Of a stretch of 64,000 nucleotides of DNA, positions 1-12,520 are shown in pieces. This DNA comes from Tomocerus qinae (lineage: Eukaryota > Arthropoda > Collembola > Entomobryomorpha > Tomoceridae): assembly GCA_020055645.1 (NCBI GenBank), contig CM034546.1, positions 31,930,001 through 31,994,000 of the forward strand, given 5' to 3'. Numbering within the stretch: the first letter of the stretch is position 1; every line of letters begins with the position of its first letter. A model generated the notes under the pieces. That model was not told where the DNA came from. It saw nothing but the letters and a program-made list of their open reading frames with translations, and ran no database searches. The position numbers and the translations under genes were made by a program.

Positions 1-2484
1 CTTAGCATTTCTATATGCTGTACAATAATGATGAATTAAGTTTTTCGGGGCAATTTTTACAATAAAGTTTAAAATTTTGGACTGAAAAATCGTATTTTTT
101 AATATTGAATGTTATATATGATGGCAGTATTATATGAGATCTTCTGTAATAATAAACTAAGACCATGGTTCCCTAAGGCATACCCGAGTTAGAATGTGTC
201 TTTCTTCCAGCTTCGTATAACAATGTCTGCTTACACTACAATATAATTTTCTAACTGACAACATAGTTAGGTAAACGATTTAGTGGAAGCGTAATAAAAA
301 GCGAAAATATACTAGCTAAAAGTTGGTGAAAACTTTGTGTTTAGATTTTAACACGCAACATATGTGTAACTTAGCATTTCTATATGCTGTACAATAATGA
401 TGAATTAAGTTTTTCGGGGCAATTTTTACAATAAAGTTTAAAATTTTGGACTGAAAAATCGTATTTTTTAATATTGAATGTTATATATGATGGCAGTATT
501 ATATGAGATCTTCTGTAATAATAAACTAAGACCATGGTTCCCTAAGGCATACCCGAGTTAGAATGTGTCTTTCTTCCAGCTTCGTATAACAATGTCTGCT
601 TACACTACAATATAATTTTCTAACTGATAACATAGTTAGGTAAACGGTTTAGTGGAAGCGTAATAAAAAGCGAAAATATACTCGCTAAAAGTTGGTGAAA
701 ACTTTGTGTTTAGATTTTAACACGCAACATATGTGTAACTTAGCATTTCTATATGCTGTACAATAATGACGAATTAAGTTTTTCGGGGCAATTTTTACAA
801 TAAAGTTTAAAATTTTGGACTGAAAAATCGTATTTTTTAATATTGAATGTTATATATGATGGCAGTATTATATGAGATCTTCTGTAATAATAAACTAAGA
901 CCATGGTTCCCTAAGGCATACCCGAGTTAGTATGTGTCTTTCTTCCAGCTTCGTATAACAATGTCTGCTTACACTACAATATAATTTTCTAACTGATAAC
1001 ATAGTTAGGTAAACGGTTTAGTGGAAGCGTAATAAAAAGCGAAAATATACTCGCTAAAAGTTGGTGAAAACTTTGTGTTTAGATTTTAACACGCAACATA
1101 TGTGTAACTTAGCATTTCTATATATGCTGTACAATAATGACGAATTAAGTTTTTCGGGTCAATTTTTGCAATTAAGTTTAAAATTTTGGACTGAAGAATC
1201 GTATTTTTTAATATTGAATGTTATATATGATGGCAGTATTATATGAGATCTTCTGTAATAACAAGCTAAGACCATGGTTCCCTAAGGCATACCCGAGTTA
1301 GTATGTGTCTTTCTTCCAGCTTCGTATAACAATGTCTTCTTACGCTACGATATAATTTTCTAACTGATAACATAGTTTGGTAAACGGTTTAGTGGAAGCG
1401 TAATAAAAAGCGAAAATATACGCGCTAAAAGTTGGTGAAAACTTTGTGTTTAGATTTTAACACGCAACATATGTGTAATTTAGCATTTCTATATGCTGTA
1501 CAATAATGACGAATTAAGTTTTTCGGGGCAATTTTTACAATAAAGTTTAAAATTTTGGACTGAAAAATCGTATTTTTTAATATTGAATGTTATATATGAT
1601 GGCAGTATTATATGAGATCTTCTGTAATAATAAACTAAGACCATGGTTCCCTAAGGCATACCCGAGTTAGTATGTGTCTTTCTTCCAGCTTCGTATAACA
1701 ATGTCTGCTTACACTACAATATAATTTTCTAACTGATAACATAGTTAGGTAAACGGTTTAGTGGAAGCGTAATAAAAAGCGAAAATATACTCGCTAAAAG
1801 TTGGTGAAAACTTTGTGTTTAGATTTTAACACGCAACATATGTGTAACTTAGCATTTCTATATATGCTGTACAATAATGACGAATTAAGTTTTTCGGGTC
1901 AATTTTTGCAATTAAGTTTAAAATTTTGGACTGAAGAATCGTATTTTTTAATATTGAATGTTATATATGATGGCAGTATTATATGAGATCTTCTGTAATA
2001 ACAAGCTAAGACCATGGTTCCCTAAGGCATACCCGAGTTAGTATGTGTCTTTCTTCCAGCTTCGTATAACAATGTCTTCTTACGCTACGATATAATTTTC
2101 TAACTGATAACATAGTTTGGTAAACGGTTTAGTGGAAGCGTAATAAAAAGCGAAAATATACGCGCTAAAAGTTGGTGAAAACTTTGTGTTTAGATTTTAA
2201 CACGCAACATATGTGTAATTTAGCATTTCTATATGCTGTACAATAATGACGAATTAAGTTTTTCGGGGCAATTTTTACAATAAAGTTTAAAATTTTGGAC
2301 TGAAAAATCGTATTTTTTAATATTGAATGTTATATATGATGGCAGTATTATATGAGATCTTCTGTAATAATAAACTAAGACCATGGTTCCCTAAGGCATA
2401 CCCGAGTTAGTATGTGTCTTTCTTCCAGCTTCGTATAACAATGTCTGCTTACACTACAATATAATTTTCTAACTGATAACATAC
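1..2484. repeat. 369-371 bp satellite with 740 bp higher-order repeat
   Basis: Head-to-tail units begin near 1, 370, 739, 1108, 1479, 1848 and 2219, so there are about 6.7 copies and the array runs off the left edge. Units 4 and 6 share private variants (an extra TA, GGGTC instead of GGGGC, GAAGAATC, CGCGCTAAA), and units 5 and 7 share others. The pair 4+5 is therefore repeated as 6+7 with a 740 bp period and almost no differences. Small open frames inside are by-products of the repeat. The array stops abruptly at about 2484 inside a unit. Confidence 0.95.
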
Positions 2485-2757
2485 CTAGATAGGTAGACGG
2501 CCATTCTCTGAAAGTGTCAATGTTAATAGCACAAACCTAGTAAATTTCGAAGTAAATTATTATTTCATGGAAAACAGAAAATCATTTATTATTGGCTCTT
2601 TCGACGTTTCTTTAAGTCATCTGTGAATTGGTTCCATGTTCTTTTAGTAACTGCAACTTGTGTCAAGAAATAAACAAAAATCAAAACGTAGCAGTCACCT
2701 ACTGAAAGCAGAACACAGTAAAATGTTTATAAAATCCCCATTATATGTACATTTATT

Positions 2758-5700
2758 TTAAAACTGATCTTTAATAAACATACTTTTATCCCATAGCCGC
2801 ATAGAAATCATATTTGCTGATTGTAAATTTCCACTAAAGATACACGATGTGATCAAAGACGTCCCCACCAAAGGAATAGTTACTATCGGTTCAATTATAA
2901 AATCCCATACAATTGGACTTACTTCCTGCAGAAAATTAACAAAACGGTCTGTTGAATGCTAAGAACAACTAATAGTATTAATTTCAAATTGAGTTTTCTA
3001 AATACCCAACGCTTGTCGATTTCAATTTTAATAGAGCTTCCAATTCTTTCGACGACAATGCCCAAGAAATTGAAAAATGTCCAAAGGAAAATGGCATACG
3101 ACATACCGTGCCATACGAAAATGTAAGCGAATATTACAAATGCAGCAAACATTTTTCTTACTTCATTATTAATTTTTCTTTTTGTGTCCAAAAATTTCAC
3201 AGTCGGAATGTAAATGTATCTATATAAATCGATTATAAATTATTGCATTGTAAAGTATTGTACATAAAAAATGGACTAGGTAGGTTTAGATTTTGTTCTT
3301 CAGTAACCGAATGAGAAAGTAATAAAGACCCCGGTCAATCCCTTTCCAAAGAACGGAATATCGGTGAATGCAACTTGTACAAGGTGGAAGTGGATACATT
3401 TCAATCCCGTCTACTTCCGCAATAAAGGAAGAAAAACCAAACTTGACTTGGCATTTAAGCGTATATATTTTGCCTGAATTAATAGCACATGACATGTTAT
3501 AGCAGTTACAATTATTATATTATTACTGTGTACAATGATTGTTTATAATAAATTTACCAACGTAAATTTATTATAAACAATAATAAATACTTGTTGATAA
3601 ATAAATAAAATGGCTGTCTGATAAATACTTGAAAGTGTTCTAAGCCCTGTAACTCCTGAACAGAGGCTGCTATGAAAATGAGATAACCACCATAGGAAAG
3701 ACAATCGTATTTTCAACAAAATGGGCTATAATAATAATTTTTAAAAACCTTTGTTACACACATTAAAAATGGGAAAGTCAAAGGCCAATTTCCCTTGTTA
3801 AAAATCTCAAATAAACACAAAATTACTTATTTAATTCGCTTCCGTCTTCTGTGATTTTGGTAACGATTTTTCAACCGAATTGCGATTGAATAAAATGCAG
3901 ATTGAAGCCATTAAAAACCTGTTGAAATGACATTCTTGGGTTTCAAAGACCACCATTTAGACTAAGTTGTTGAGTAAAAGTTTGTTAAAGTCTCTTGACA
4001 AAGCAACAATAACTGCACAAATTTTAACAAAGCTGTAAAAACTACTAAAAGTGCTGGGCCGTTCCAGTCGTTCCTCTAGACACTAGTCCATCGTTTAGGA
4101 TTCTGATTTACAGTTAAAATTATTTGTCTTGAAGGGCAGCTCTCAGACCAAGTGTTCTTTTTTCAGAAAATTCTGCATCTCTTAAATGTTTCATTAGTTC
4201 ATTACCTTTAAATAATGATCATTGGAACCCAATCGGGCTAGCTCAGAAAAATCCAAAAGGAAATTCATTCTGCATCAGCTACAGACTGATGTAAACAATT
4301 TATTAAAGACCTGAGACGTTTGGTTTCCTTCGGACGATAAAATGTCTTTAATTTCGCTCTTTCAAATATGCCAATGTGGTGTTTAAAGTCTTAATTTTTT
4401 CTAAACGTCTAATGTCTAAACCAAGAGGGGTAAAATAGTTTTATAACTATTTTCGTACTCTTTTGAATGTTATCTATCACTTTTCATTATCATCGAAAGC
4501 TTAAGTTACTATTCCTAAAAGTGTCACCGTTCCAATTATGTCAAGTATACACACAATTATAGGCTATTTTGATATTTTTTTGTCGAAATGCTGACCCTCT
4601 GTAATAAGAGTCACCAAAATTATTATTATAACCCATTTTGTTGAAAATACGATTGTCTTTTCAATGGTGGTTATCTCATTTTCATAGCAGCCTCTGTTCA
4701 GGAGTTATAGGACTTAGAACACTTTCATGTAATTATCAGACACCCGGTATACGTATCAACCGCAAAATGCTTACAGTATATTTTAGATGTGTGATTAGCC
4801 ATTTTAATACTATGTAATAGAGCTAATGCAACTTTTTTTATTTATTGCATACTATATTCTTTGTAGGAGTTAACAACTAATATATGGTATTTATTCGGAT
4901 CGTACCTTTGTAATTGAAAACAGATTACAATATACAATATGCTTACCAATCCAGTAAATGCTTCCACACACAACCCAAAGATTGACCTTTTTCAAAGCTT
5001 GCTCTGAGAATGCCAGAGGTCGAACGTAAATGTAATGGAATATAAATTCCAACAATAGTGTAATACCCATCACGCGGAAAAACAATAACAATACAGACCG
5101 TTTTGATTTAACATTAACCAATTTGAAACTGGTTTTCGGTAGCAGTTGGTTTTGAACCTGCGCCACAAACAACGAAATTATTTTTTCATACTGGGCTTCC
5201 AAAGCCTTCTAATATGCATGCATGTTACTAAATTTAAAAAAAATTTAAGTTTAGTTGACCATGTATCAAGAATTAAATTGTAAGATTTAATATTCGAAAG
5301 AGTGTAACCCACGTGCTTTTCATAATGGTCGTACATGATTAAAGGTCCAAAGACAATCAGAGGAAAGTAAAAACAATAAGTAATGCCACTCCATAAATTT
5401 CCAAGAGAGTTAACTTCGTTCTGAGGCCGGTTCCAAATTTCAAAAACGAAACTGACACATCTGCAGCAATTCCATGAATTTACAATGATAAAGTGATGTT
5501 CTCCCTCTTCCTCCACGCCAATTAGAGACATTAACGTCTGAATATAAAATTAAAATAAAATAGATTGCATAGTCATTCACAGTCAAATATTTTATAAATC
5601 AATTTGCAAAGTATCTAAAGCAATCACGGGACGAAACTTTTAATTACATTTAAATGAGGATTATGCAGGTACACGATTATTCCAATTGTGTAAACCCAGA

Positions 5701-6498
5701 TAAGTAATTTGCTCCTTATTTTCATTAGAAACCAATATGTCGTAGGTTGTAAAACTAGGCATACCATCGGCAACCAACCGACAAGAGATCCCAAAAAGAG
5801 AAATGACATCAATGGAGAAACTAGTTTTAAAAACTATAACAATTTTTAAAATATAATTAAGGTTTGAATTCATGTCACACATTTATACAAATATTTACTC
5901 TAAAATTCAGAATGTATTTTTCTTACGTACGAATCAGGAACATATTTTGATAGACAGAGAAAAGCAGCATACCAATATATCAGTTTATTTAAAAACAATG
6001 GATAAAACATTTCCCATTGATAATCAGAATCATCTCTGCCACGATTCAAAAACTCGGTGAAATATCCAGAATTTATTTTTGGATTCATTTGAATTTTCAG
6101 AAGGTCTGCAAATCAAAATTTAAAATCAAAAATACTATTAATAATTGATATATTTATCAAAAAACCAAAACTACTTGCGTTTTAAAGTTGGACATCACTT
6201 AATTTTAATTTATTTATTTGTTCGTTTAAATTTCGAAATAGTTTTGAAAATATATGGAATTAATTATAGAGTAAATACCTTCTGCAGCCCAAAAAATGTG
6301 CATAGCCGAGTAAATAACTCCTCCAACATACCCAAAGAGGCAAATCAATCTGATTAAAACAATTAAATTCACCAACAGTTTACTTTCGGGTAAGTAGGAA
6401 TCCTCGGACCCTTTAGTTTTCGTTTTTGTGTGCCCATTCAAATCCATTTTAGCACTTTTAGATATATTCTTGTATTTATTTGCAGATAAACAATTCAT
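2758..6498 (-). CDS. HHAT: Hedgehog acyltransferase (HHAT/rasp), MBOAT family, 8 exons
   Basis: Predicted ER membrane O-acyltransferase that palmitoylates the N-terminus of Hedgehog ligands. Exons read on the minus strand: 6498-6279, 6105-5927, 5833-5648, 5537-5313, 5208-4906, 3441-3308, 3219-2923 and 2833-2758. Phases agree throughout (1620 nt, 539 aa; family about 500 aa). Hallmarks in order: DDSDYQWEMF near the N-terminus, the KIRSK-type segment, YCFYFPLIVFGPLI, the IDRGLYYFLIRYIYIP block (conserved Asp) and the FVWHGMSY block with the MBOAT histidine. Multiple hydrophobic segments fit a polytopic protein. Most introns are 87-173 bp. The fifth is 1464 bp and contains a TIR element. Two start codons are possible (6498 or 6447). 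The acceptor at 3441 and the last exon are the least certain: the final intron could instead be 40 bp, giving a different short C-terminus. Family assignment is by remembered alignment with human HHAT. Confidence 0.88.
3540..3577. repeat. Perfect 16 bp-arm hairpin
   Basis: GTTTATAATAAATTTA is followed after 6 bases by its exact reverse complement. It lies in the long HHAT intron just outside a TIR element. No function is visible. Confidence 0.7.
3612..4747. mobile_element. Non-autonomous TIR DNA transposon in HHAT intron
   Basis: About 135 bp at the left (from GGCTGTCTGATAAATAC) is repeated inverted at the right (ending in ATTATCAGACACCCGG). The 1136 bp element has no transposase frame. The right end is followed by TA, as expected for a Tc1/mariner-type insertion, but the left flank does not show a clean TA. 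It accounts for most of the 1464 bp intron. Confidence 0.8.
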
Positions 6499-6823
6499 AG
6501 CAGAGGGACAGAGGTTACTTACTATTGAATGGAACTGTTATTCCTGCTTAATGAACTTAATACAACAACATTACTTTGCTTTTGTGTGTTTGGAATTAAC
6601 CTTAGAAATGCTACAATATTTTTCCTCGTGTAAAAATTACCATATCATTTCGTAACATATTTATTGGATGTTGCTAAGTACGATTTCTTTGGTTTCGATT
6701 TGTAACAAAATTTACAATTACTACATTGAATTTAACACAGTCCAAATATTTTGTACTAGACAACTATGAAACTCCGCAGTTCAAACATGAGCAGGGCAAT
6801 GGGCAATGTAAATTGGTAATTTG

Positions 6824-7297
6824 CAGGGCATGATAAAGGCAAAAGGCTACCTTTTTGCCTTTTTGGTTGCCTTTTTGCCTAGCAAAATTAGCAAAAGGGT
6901 AACCTTTTTGCCTTTTCGGCTGCCTTTTTGCCTAGCAAAATTAACAAAAGGGTAGCCTTTTTGCCTTTTTGGTTTCCTTTTTGCCTAGCAAAATTAGCAA
7001 AAGGGTAACCCTTTTGCCTTTTTGGTTGCCTTTTTGCCTTGAAAAATTAGCAAAAGGTTAACCTTTTTACATTTTTGGTTGTTTTAAAATAAATGAAATA
7101 AATTGCAATTTCTATGTTATACAGAATAAAAGTCATAGAAAATGGTAATATTATCGTGTCATGTGAAAACAAGGTTTGTAACAACCTCGTATTTATTTAT
7201 AAATCAGCTTCACATGTAACGAATGTCATAGGGAAAAGGCAAAAAGGTACAAAAATGTGTCTTTTCCTAGCGAAAAGGCAACCTTTTTCATGCCCTC
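6824..7297. mobile_element. hAT-type MITE with internal minisatellite
   Basis: Begins CAGGGCATGA and ends in the near inverse TCATGCCCTC. It is flanked by 8 bp duplications GTAATTTG (6816-6823) and GTAATGTG (7298-7305), 7 of 8 matching. It is 474 bp with no coding capacity. About 240 bp inside is a 53 bp tandem repeat. The paralogous position downstream of the second gene copy (about 12850) lacks it, so it inserted after the local duplication. Confidence 0.85.
6832..7080. repeat. 53 bp minisatellite (GCAAAA / GCCTTTTTGCCT)
   Basis: Units start near 6881, 6934, 6987 and 7040, giving about 4.6 copies. Each unit holds two GCCTTTTTGCC blocks and the inverse GCAAAAGG motif, so the array is rich in small hairpins. 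It is built from the subterminal sequence of the surrounding MITE. Confidence 0.9.
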
Positions 7298-7764
7298 GTA
7301 ATGTGATACAAGATATTTTATAAAATCCTTGGGATTGGTCAAATAACCTAAAGTAAAGAAATTTCATTCTTAACAAGAAAATGAATAGTCCAGATCAGTA
7401 GACACCAGGACGGTGTAAGAATTTCTGAGGTTAAAGGAAGAAACCTCAAATGTTGGTTCTTATCTGTCATTATACTATAAAGCTGAGCTCTTGTGGTTCA
7501 GTGGCTTACTTCCTCCTTAGGTAGTTTTGTAGGTGGAATCAATGCTTTCATAATTATATAACCAATAAATGATAATAGATACTGCATACGTATTCGGTAT
7601 AAGTCCTCAGTCAGTACTAAACATTCTTCTAGTTTAGTTTGTAGCAGTATTAAAAGTTCATGTGTTCCAACGTTAAATTTTATTAGTTAAATAGAGTAGT
7701 TATACATTCATTATCAATAGATTTAAAAAAATTATTTTTTAAGAAAATGGTCATTTAGTTGAGA
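7298..7764. other. 3' flank of the proximal duplicated gene
   Basis: No gene is visible. The stretch aligns in pieces with about 12870-13470, the 3' flank of the distal paralogue (for example the TGTGGTT..AGTGG..TTACTTC run at about 7490 and 13100). It is therefore part of the duplicated block. Confidence 0.6.
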
Positions 7765-10700
7765 CTATTTATCATCATTGTTAGTAGATACATATTGAAC
7801 AGGGTCACCTCCATTGGGTGGCAGATCTGTTGCAAAATTAGTCTTTGTCATCGGTTTACCTACACCGTCTGGCCGCTCTTCACGGAGTAACACACCGCGA
7901 ATTTGTCTCCATTTCGGTGTTAATGGTGAACCAATATAAGCTCCTTCCATACAAGAATCCAGATAGATACTCGCACCTCCGCTAACAAATGCTCCAAAAA
8001 GCTGTCTGAATACATCATTTGATGTGTCTGAGTCATCTGCATTAATCCTATTGACAATATTTCATGAATGAATCAGTAAGGGACAATTATTTTAATAAAA
8101 ATTTCATTTAGGCACATATCATTGTCTAAGAACAACTAAACAACGTGTACTTATAAGCTTACCATGTACTCATGATAAACGAAAAAATATCTTCATGGTA
8201 ATTGGCGTGGAAAACCGGTACAAAGGCTGACGTTTGGCCAGGAACGATTCTTGTGCAAAAGGCATTGACAGTGTTGACTATTTTCCAGTGTAGATCTATT
8301 GCTAAGTTAAGGTCGTAATCTATTTCAGCGGCTTCTTTGATCCGGTAAATGTTGTAAGGTTTTGCGTCCATGATGACTTTCACTTTAAACGGAAACAGGT
8401 ATAGCTTTCTTTGCATATGTGTTATTAACTAAATAAAACAAACAAATATATCATGGTGCTCATTATCAAAACTTTTATACACGTTCCCCAACTCAGATGT
8501 TGTTGCTTGTGACACGAGAGAAGTGCCAGTATTTTTATAATATGGCATTTGCATTTTGAAAATATGAAATAAGTACAAAATATTAAAACTAAATGCGGCA
8601 TACGTCAGTTATCTGTATCGGAGATGTATTTGAGTTGGACAATGCCTCCTCGACGCGACTAATTACACCCAAAATGCCGAGATTACGCACACGACGAAAA
8701 TCTAGGCGATTTCTATCATTTAACCCGTCTCGACAAATCTTCAAACTTTGTAAGAATTCATTATTTAGTCCCCACTTATCCTTTGGTCTTTTAGCGTTGT
8801 CTTTCCAAATATCCATGAGTGTGGGCGTTTTCAAAGCTTCCAGTAAATAATATTCCATTATTCGATTGACGGCAGGTGCAAGCAAGGGGGATACTTGAGG
8901 GCATGCTTTGATAAAAATCTCTTCCACCAAGTGCATAATTTCTAACCTCCAAACTCCTTCCAGCCTCTGAGCATAAGGAGGATCACCAGTAAAGGAATCA
9001 TCCACCAATCCATTAGGTCTTACTTCACCATGCCATTCAGTTCTAGCAGTCCCCATAACGTGGTTCAAGTATTCACATACCTTATCATTGCCATTGTCAC
9101 AACTGTCTATATTAAATTAAAATGTTTTTAATGATTGACTGCATTATAACAATTCAAAACAAATAGACCAACTTGGAGGTTTTGGAATTTCAGGTGAACA
9201 GTCCGTAGCATCGTATCGAATGTTTGCGAAATTAGTATTATTAGCGTCTGGACCATGACTGGGGTAATTTGGATCATTGGGGAAATAGTAGCCAGGATAT
9301 GGAAATAAACCATAGGTCGGGGGTAGATAACTATTCGTTGGAGAAATCGGGTAGCCTGGGTAACCTGGTTTAGGTGGTTTTCCAGGTGATCCAAAATTGG
9401 TTAATAATTGTGGATCAATTATTCGAAAGTCGATCAATTGACTAATATTTAGATTTGTGCTGCCAGGTATTATATTTCCATAATCTTCATCTGGACAATC
9501 GTACCATGTGTAGTCCGTAGTACTTAAATTCATAAATAACTTGCCGAATTCTGGATCCGAAAATGGCTCTTTTACTGTACACACATATCCAGTATTATCA
9601 GTATCCACTGCAGTTGGTCTAGGGACAAATGTTACGTTTATTCGGAGTGGTGCAATGGAAAGACAATATGCCTTAGGATTATAGGTTAGCGTATGGTAAG
9701 GTGAACATGGATCAGTTACAGTTGGTACACATGGTGTACAGGATGTAGCGGGTGATGTTACTACACATGGTGGTATTGGTCCGCTTTGAAGTTTCCCAGT
9801 TGGTACAACCATGAAAGCGAAAGAAGCTCCGGTAAACCGAAAAACTCCGCGCCTATAATTAATATATGCAAACTTAGATTCATAGTATATATCCTTGAAG
9901 GCATACGGTAGTCGTCTGAGTTTCCAAATAAGGTTACCGCATAAATCTGAAAAAGAATGGTAATATGTTAAAACAGAATATGTTTATAAATAAATTGTTT
10001 ATGTATTTTACTAGTTCCTCGCAGTACTTCTATTGAATTTCAAAAGATATTTTCACGTAACATTTAGTTTAATTTCGAAATATTTTAAAATAATCCCAGT
10101 GCGTAGTTCATTGCAAACATTTATTTTTCCCTCTTTTCATGGCAGTTTCAAACTATTAGAATTATGTATTATTTGATTTTTTTTGTATTAAGGTTGGTCT
10201 TACTGTTACATCTAAGAACTTATATTACCACTAACCCTACGAAAAATAAATACATATATACAGGTATAATGTAGGTAAATTTATTGTTTTATCACGACTA
10301 TAATATAGTAATAGTTAATTTAAGTTCGAAACAAATTCAAAAATTGGTGATGGAAATAACCCGAGGAATGTGATAAGGTCTTTTAATCGATGTGGAGGGA
10401 CTACGTGACGATAATAGGCTTATTTTTTGTAATATTTAAAATACAATAAAAATAATGGAAGGAATGGAATGGAATTATTCAATTTAAAATGGCATAAACT
10501 ATTAAAACTCGTCTACCTTCTCTCCAGTAACCACAGTATCCTTATCCATTACTTGCGTTTTTGGATCCTTGGGTCTTATGTTGAATGTCTTACACTCATG
10601 TTCAAAAACTTGAATTTCCGTCGGGTCAACAATAAAAATTCTTTTACGATAATTGTAATTAGAGTATTCGACTACGGGTTCCAATTTTGTGTGTACAAAG

Positions 10701-11092
10701 GCTCTGTGGAATATAACAATGTGGCACAGATGTCATTACAACGACCAAATTAACATACCTACATATTTGAATCAATCTCCTTGTTATATTACATGCATCC
10801 AAAATAATAAGTATTAATAATAGTGAGTGGTATTATTCAGAACGTAACTTACGGCCCATTAATACAAAGTATTCCTTGTAGTCCTCTTAAATCAACCCAT
10901 TCAGCATTACGTGTATCCAATATGGGTGCATCAGTCTCATCCCTATTTAACCTGACTGTGACATATAACTCATAATAGTCAACGAAATTGCACACTGATT
11001 TACTAAAGCTGTAACTTACAGTTCTTTTAAAGATATTCGCAAGTACCTACCAGTGTTATAAAAAGTCGAATATATATTATATTTCTCCACAT
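7765..11092 (-). pseudogene. Proximal copy of unknown secreted-protein gene, frame-broken
   Basis: Six exons correspond one to one with the intact paralogue: 11092-10853, 10703-10517, 9946-9173, 9106-8604, 8428-8163 and 8047-7765. Exons 4 and 5 have exactly the same lengths as their partners (503 and 266 bp). Two differences break the frame. A net 4 bp gain in the signal-peptide part of exon 1 (about 11050-11075) leads to an early stop. One base is missing in exon 3 (about 9896) where the intact copy reads DDYRMPSKEM. The exon 3 donor is also weakened (AAGTTGGT against AGGTAGGT). Downstream exons stay open and well conserved, so loss is recent, or one of the breaks is a sequencing error. Function is unknown in both copies. 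Confidence 0.75.
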
Positions 11093-12183
11093 ATCTACGG
11101 AGTTACTTATTTATAGTATGAGTCAATGTACTTGCTCTTCACAGTAATAAGGAAGTAACAAATCATAAACACAGCATTACAAAAGTATCTAATTAAATAA
11201 CTCTTTTTAAAAAAGCGTATGTTAACTATCTAAGCTTGATGAAGTAAAACATTTGCTCATTGAGCACGTTTTGTAAATAGAAATCAATCTAGGTATTTAG
11301 AATGTCTGAGAATGGGTGCAAGAACGTATTTAGGTGCTAGAGCTAGACCCCATAAATATTTTGAAACGCACTAGATATTGTAGATATTAACAGGTTTTTA
11401 TCAACAAAAGATATTTAATTCCAAATTGGGAAAATATAATCTCATTTTCATATGACATCAATTTCATGTATCTCATTTCCGACCATTTTCTAATCTGATC
11501 GAACGCTTTTGAATCTGTTCGAGTATTTCCGAATCTTTTTTTTTTGCTATAATGAACCTTAGGATCTGAGATTATTTTATGCATGGTTACAGAAATCTTT
11601 CACTGCACTACTGAAATGAACTTTTTCTTTTTAAATAACCTAAAATTAAATCTGCCGAACTACACATAAGTGGGTGATGACAGATAAATCACGTATTGAG
11701 ATTGAGAAGGGGTATTGCTCCACCCTAAATCTACAGATAAAGATTATTTTGTGAAAGAAGATTAAAAATATCTTCTTTTTTACAAATATATTGTCCTAAT
11801 TTGTTTGATTTATGCAATACCAATTTTTAGAATTTAGCATGCCCTAGTTGCAATTTCAAGATACGCCCTTTAATGTGTGTATTTATTATTTAGTATATGT
11901 TTATAACAATTAAATAGTAATAAAATTAGAATTTGTAGTAATACAGCTATCGTCAATTACTCCTGGATTTTACTACAATCGAACTGAAACGTGGGTATGC
12001 CTGAATGCATTTTCTTCCTCATTGCTTTACGGTTAAAACTTCGGCTACGTACACATCCGGACTCGGTCAACAACATTTTCAACTTTGTATATTTGGCTCA
12101 CATTATTTGGAATTCTATTGAACGTTGAATACATTTTCAGTGACTGCTAGTACTTACAGTAAATAAGTAACTGTAGAATACTG
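11093..12183. other. Upstream flank of proximal copy, with insertion
   Basis: Flank at 11093-11314 and 11875-12180 aligns with 20520-21030 upstream of the distal copy, for example the shared GTGTGTATTTATTATTTAGT run at 11874 and 20727. The segment at about 11315-11874 is absent from the distal copy and interrupts AATG, which is found at both of its ends. It begins GGGTGCAAGAACGTATTTAG and ends in an inverted CGTATCTTG-like motif, so it is probably a 560 bp non-autonomous element. No gene is seen. Confidence 0.6.
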
Positions 12184-12343
12184 ATCAAGAGCGTATCCAG
12201 AACACAAGTTAGGGGGTGATTGAACATGTAACAAGAATTTTCTTATGTATAAAAAAACTTTTTATCAATTTTGAGAAAATTTCTAGTTTTTTGGGAGGTT
12301 AAGGGGGTGCTTTATCACCCTAGCATCCCCTAATTACCTCATT
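12184..12343. mobile_element. Short element fragment at duplication junction
   Basis: Starts AGCGTATCCAGAAC and carries inverted GGGGTG/CACCCT blocks, ending CTCATTGATGCC. It sits exactly where the paralogous flank stops and the HHAT exon 1 fragment begins. GTATC(T/C)AGAA-like ends recur at about 15340, 33590 and 49540, suggesting one interspersed family. Confidence 0.45.
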
Positions 12344-12520
12344 GATGCCCAAAAAGGCAAATTAATCTGATGAAAACAACTAAATTCGCTAAAAGTTTAA
12401 TTTCAGGTAAGTAAGATTTATTTAAATCGTCATTTCTCATTTTTGTACGCCTATACTTTATTTTAAAACTTCTAGGTCTATATTTGTATTTATATGCAGT
12501 TGATTAAGTGAATAGTGGTC
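12344..12520 (-). pseudogene. Duplicated fragment of HHAT exon 1
   Basis: The minus strand reads SYLPEIKLLANLVVFIRLIC, against SYLPESKLLVNLIVLIRLIC in the real HHAT first exon. The copy then runs directly into the element at 12343 and loses the rest. Homology continues into non-coding sequence upstream of exon 1 (12520-12960 against 6500-6820 and 7306-7400). It has no downstream exons and cannot encode the enzyme. Confidence 0.85.

Noticed and set aside
1061-1986. Two identical 61-codon open frames in the satellite
   Set aside because: They start with TTG, lie in the 740 bp repeat and are identical only because the repeat is. No sign of coding selection.
2758-6498. Porcupine or another MBOAT enzyme instead of HHAT
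   Set aside because: The RGLYYFLIRYIYIP block followed by FVWHGMSY, and the collinear N-terminal segments, fit HHAT best.
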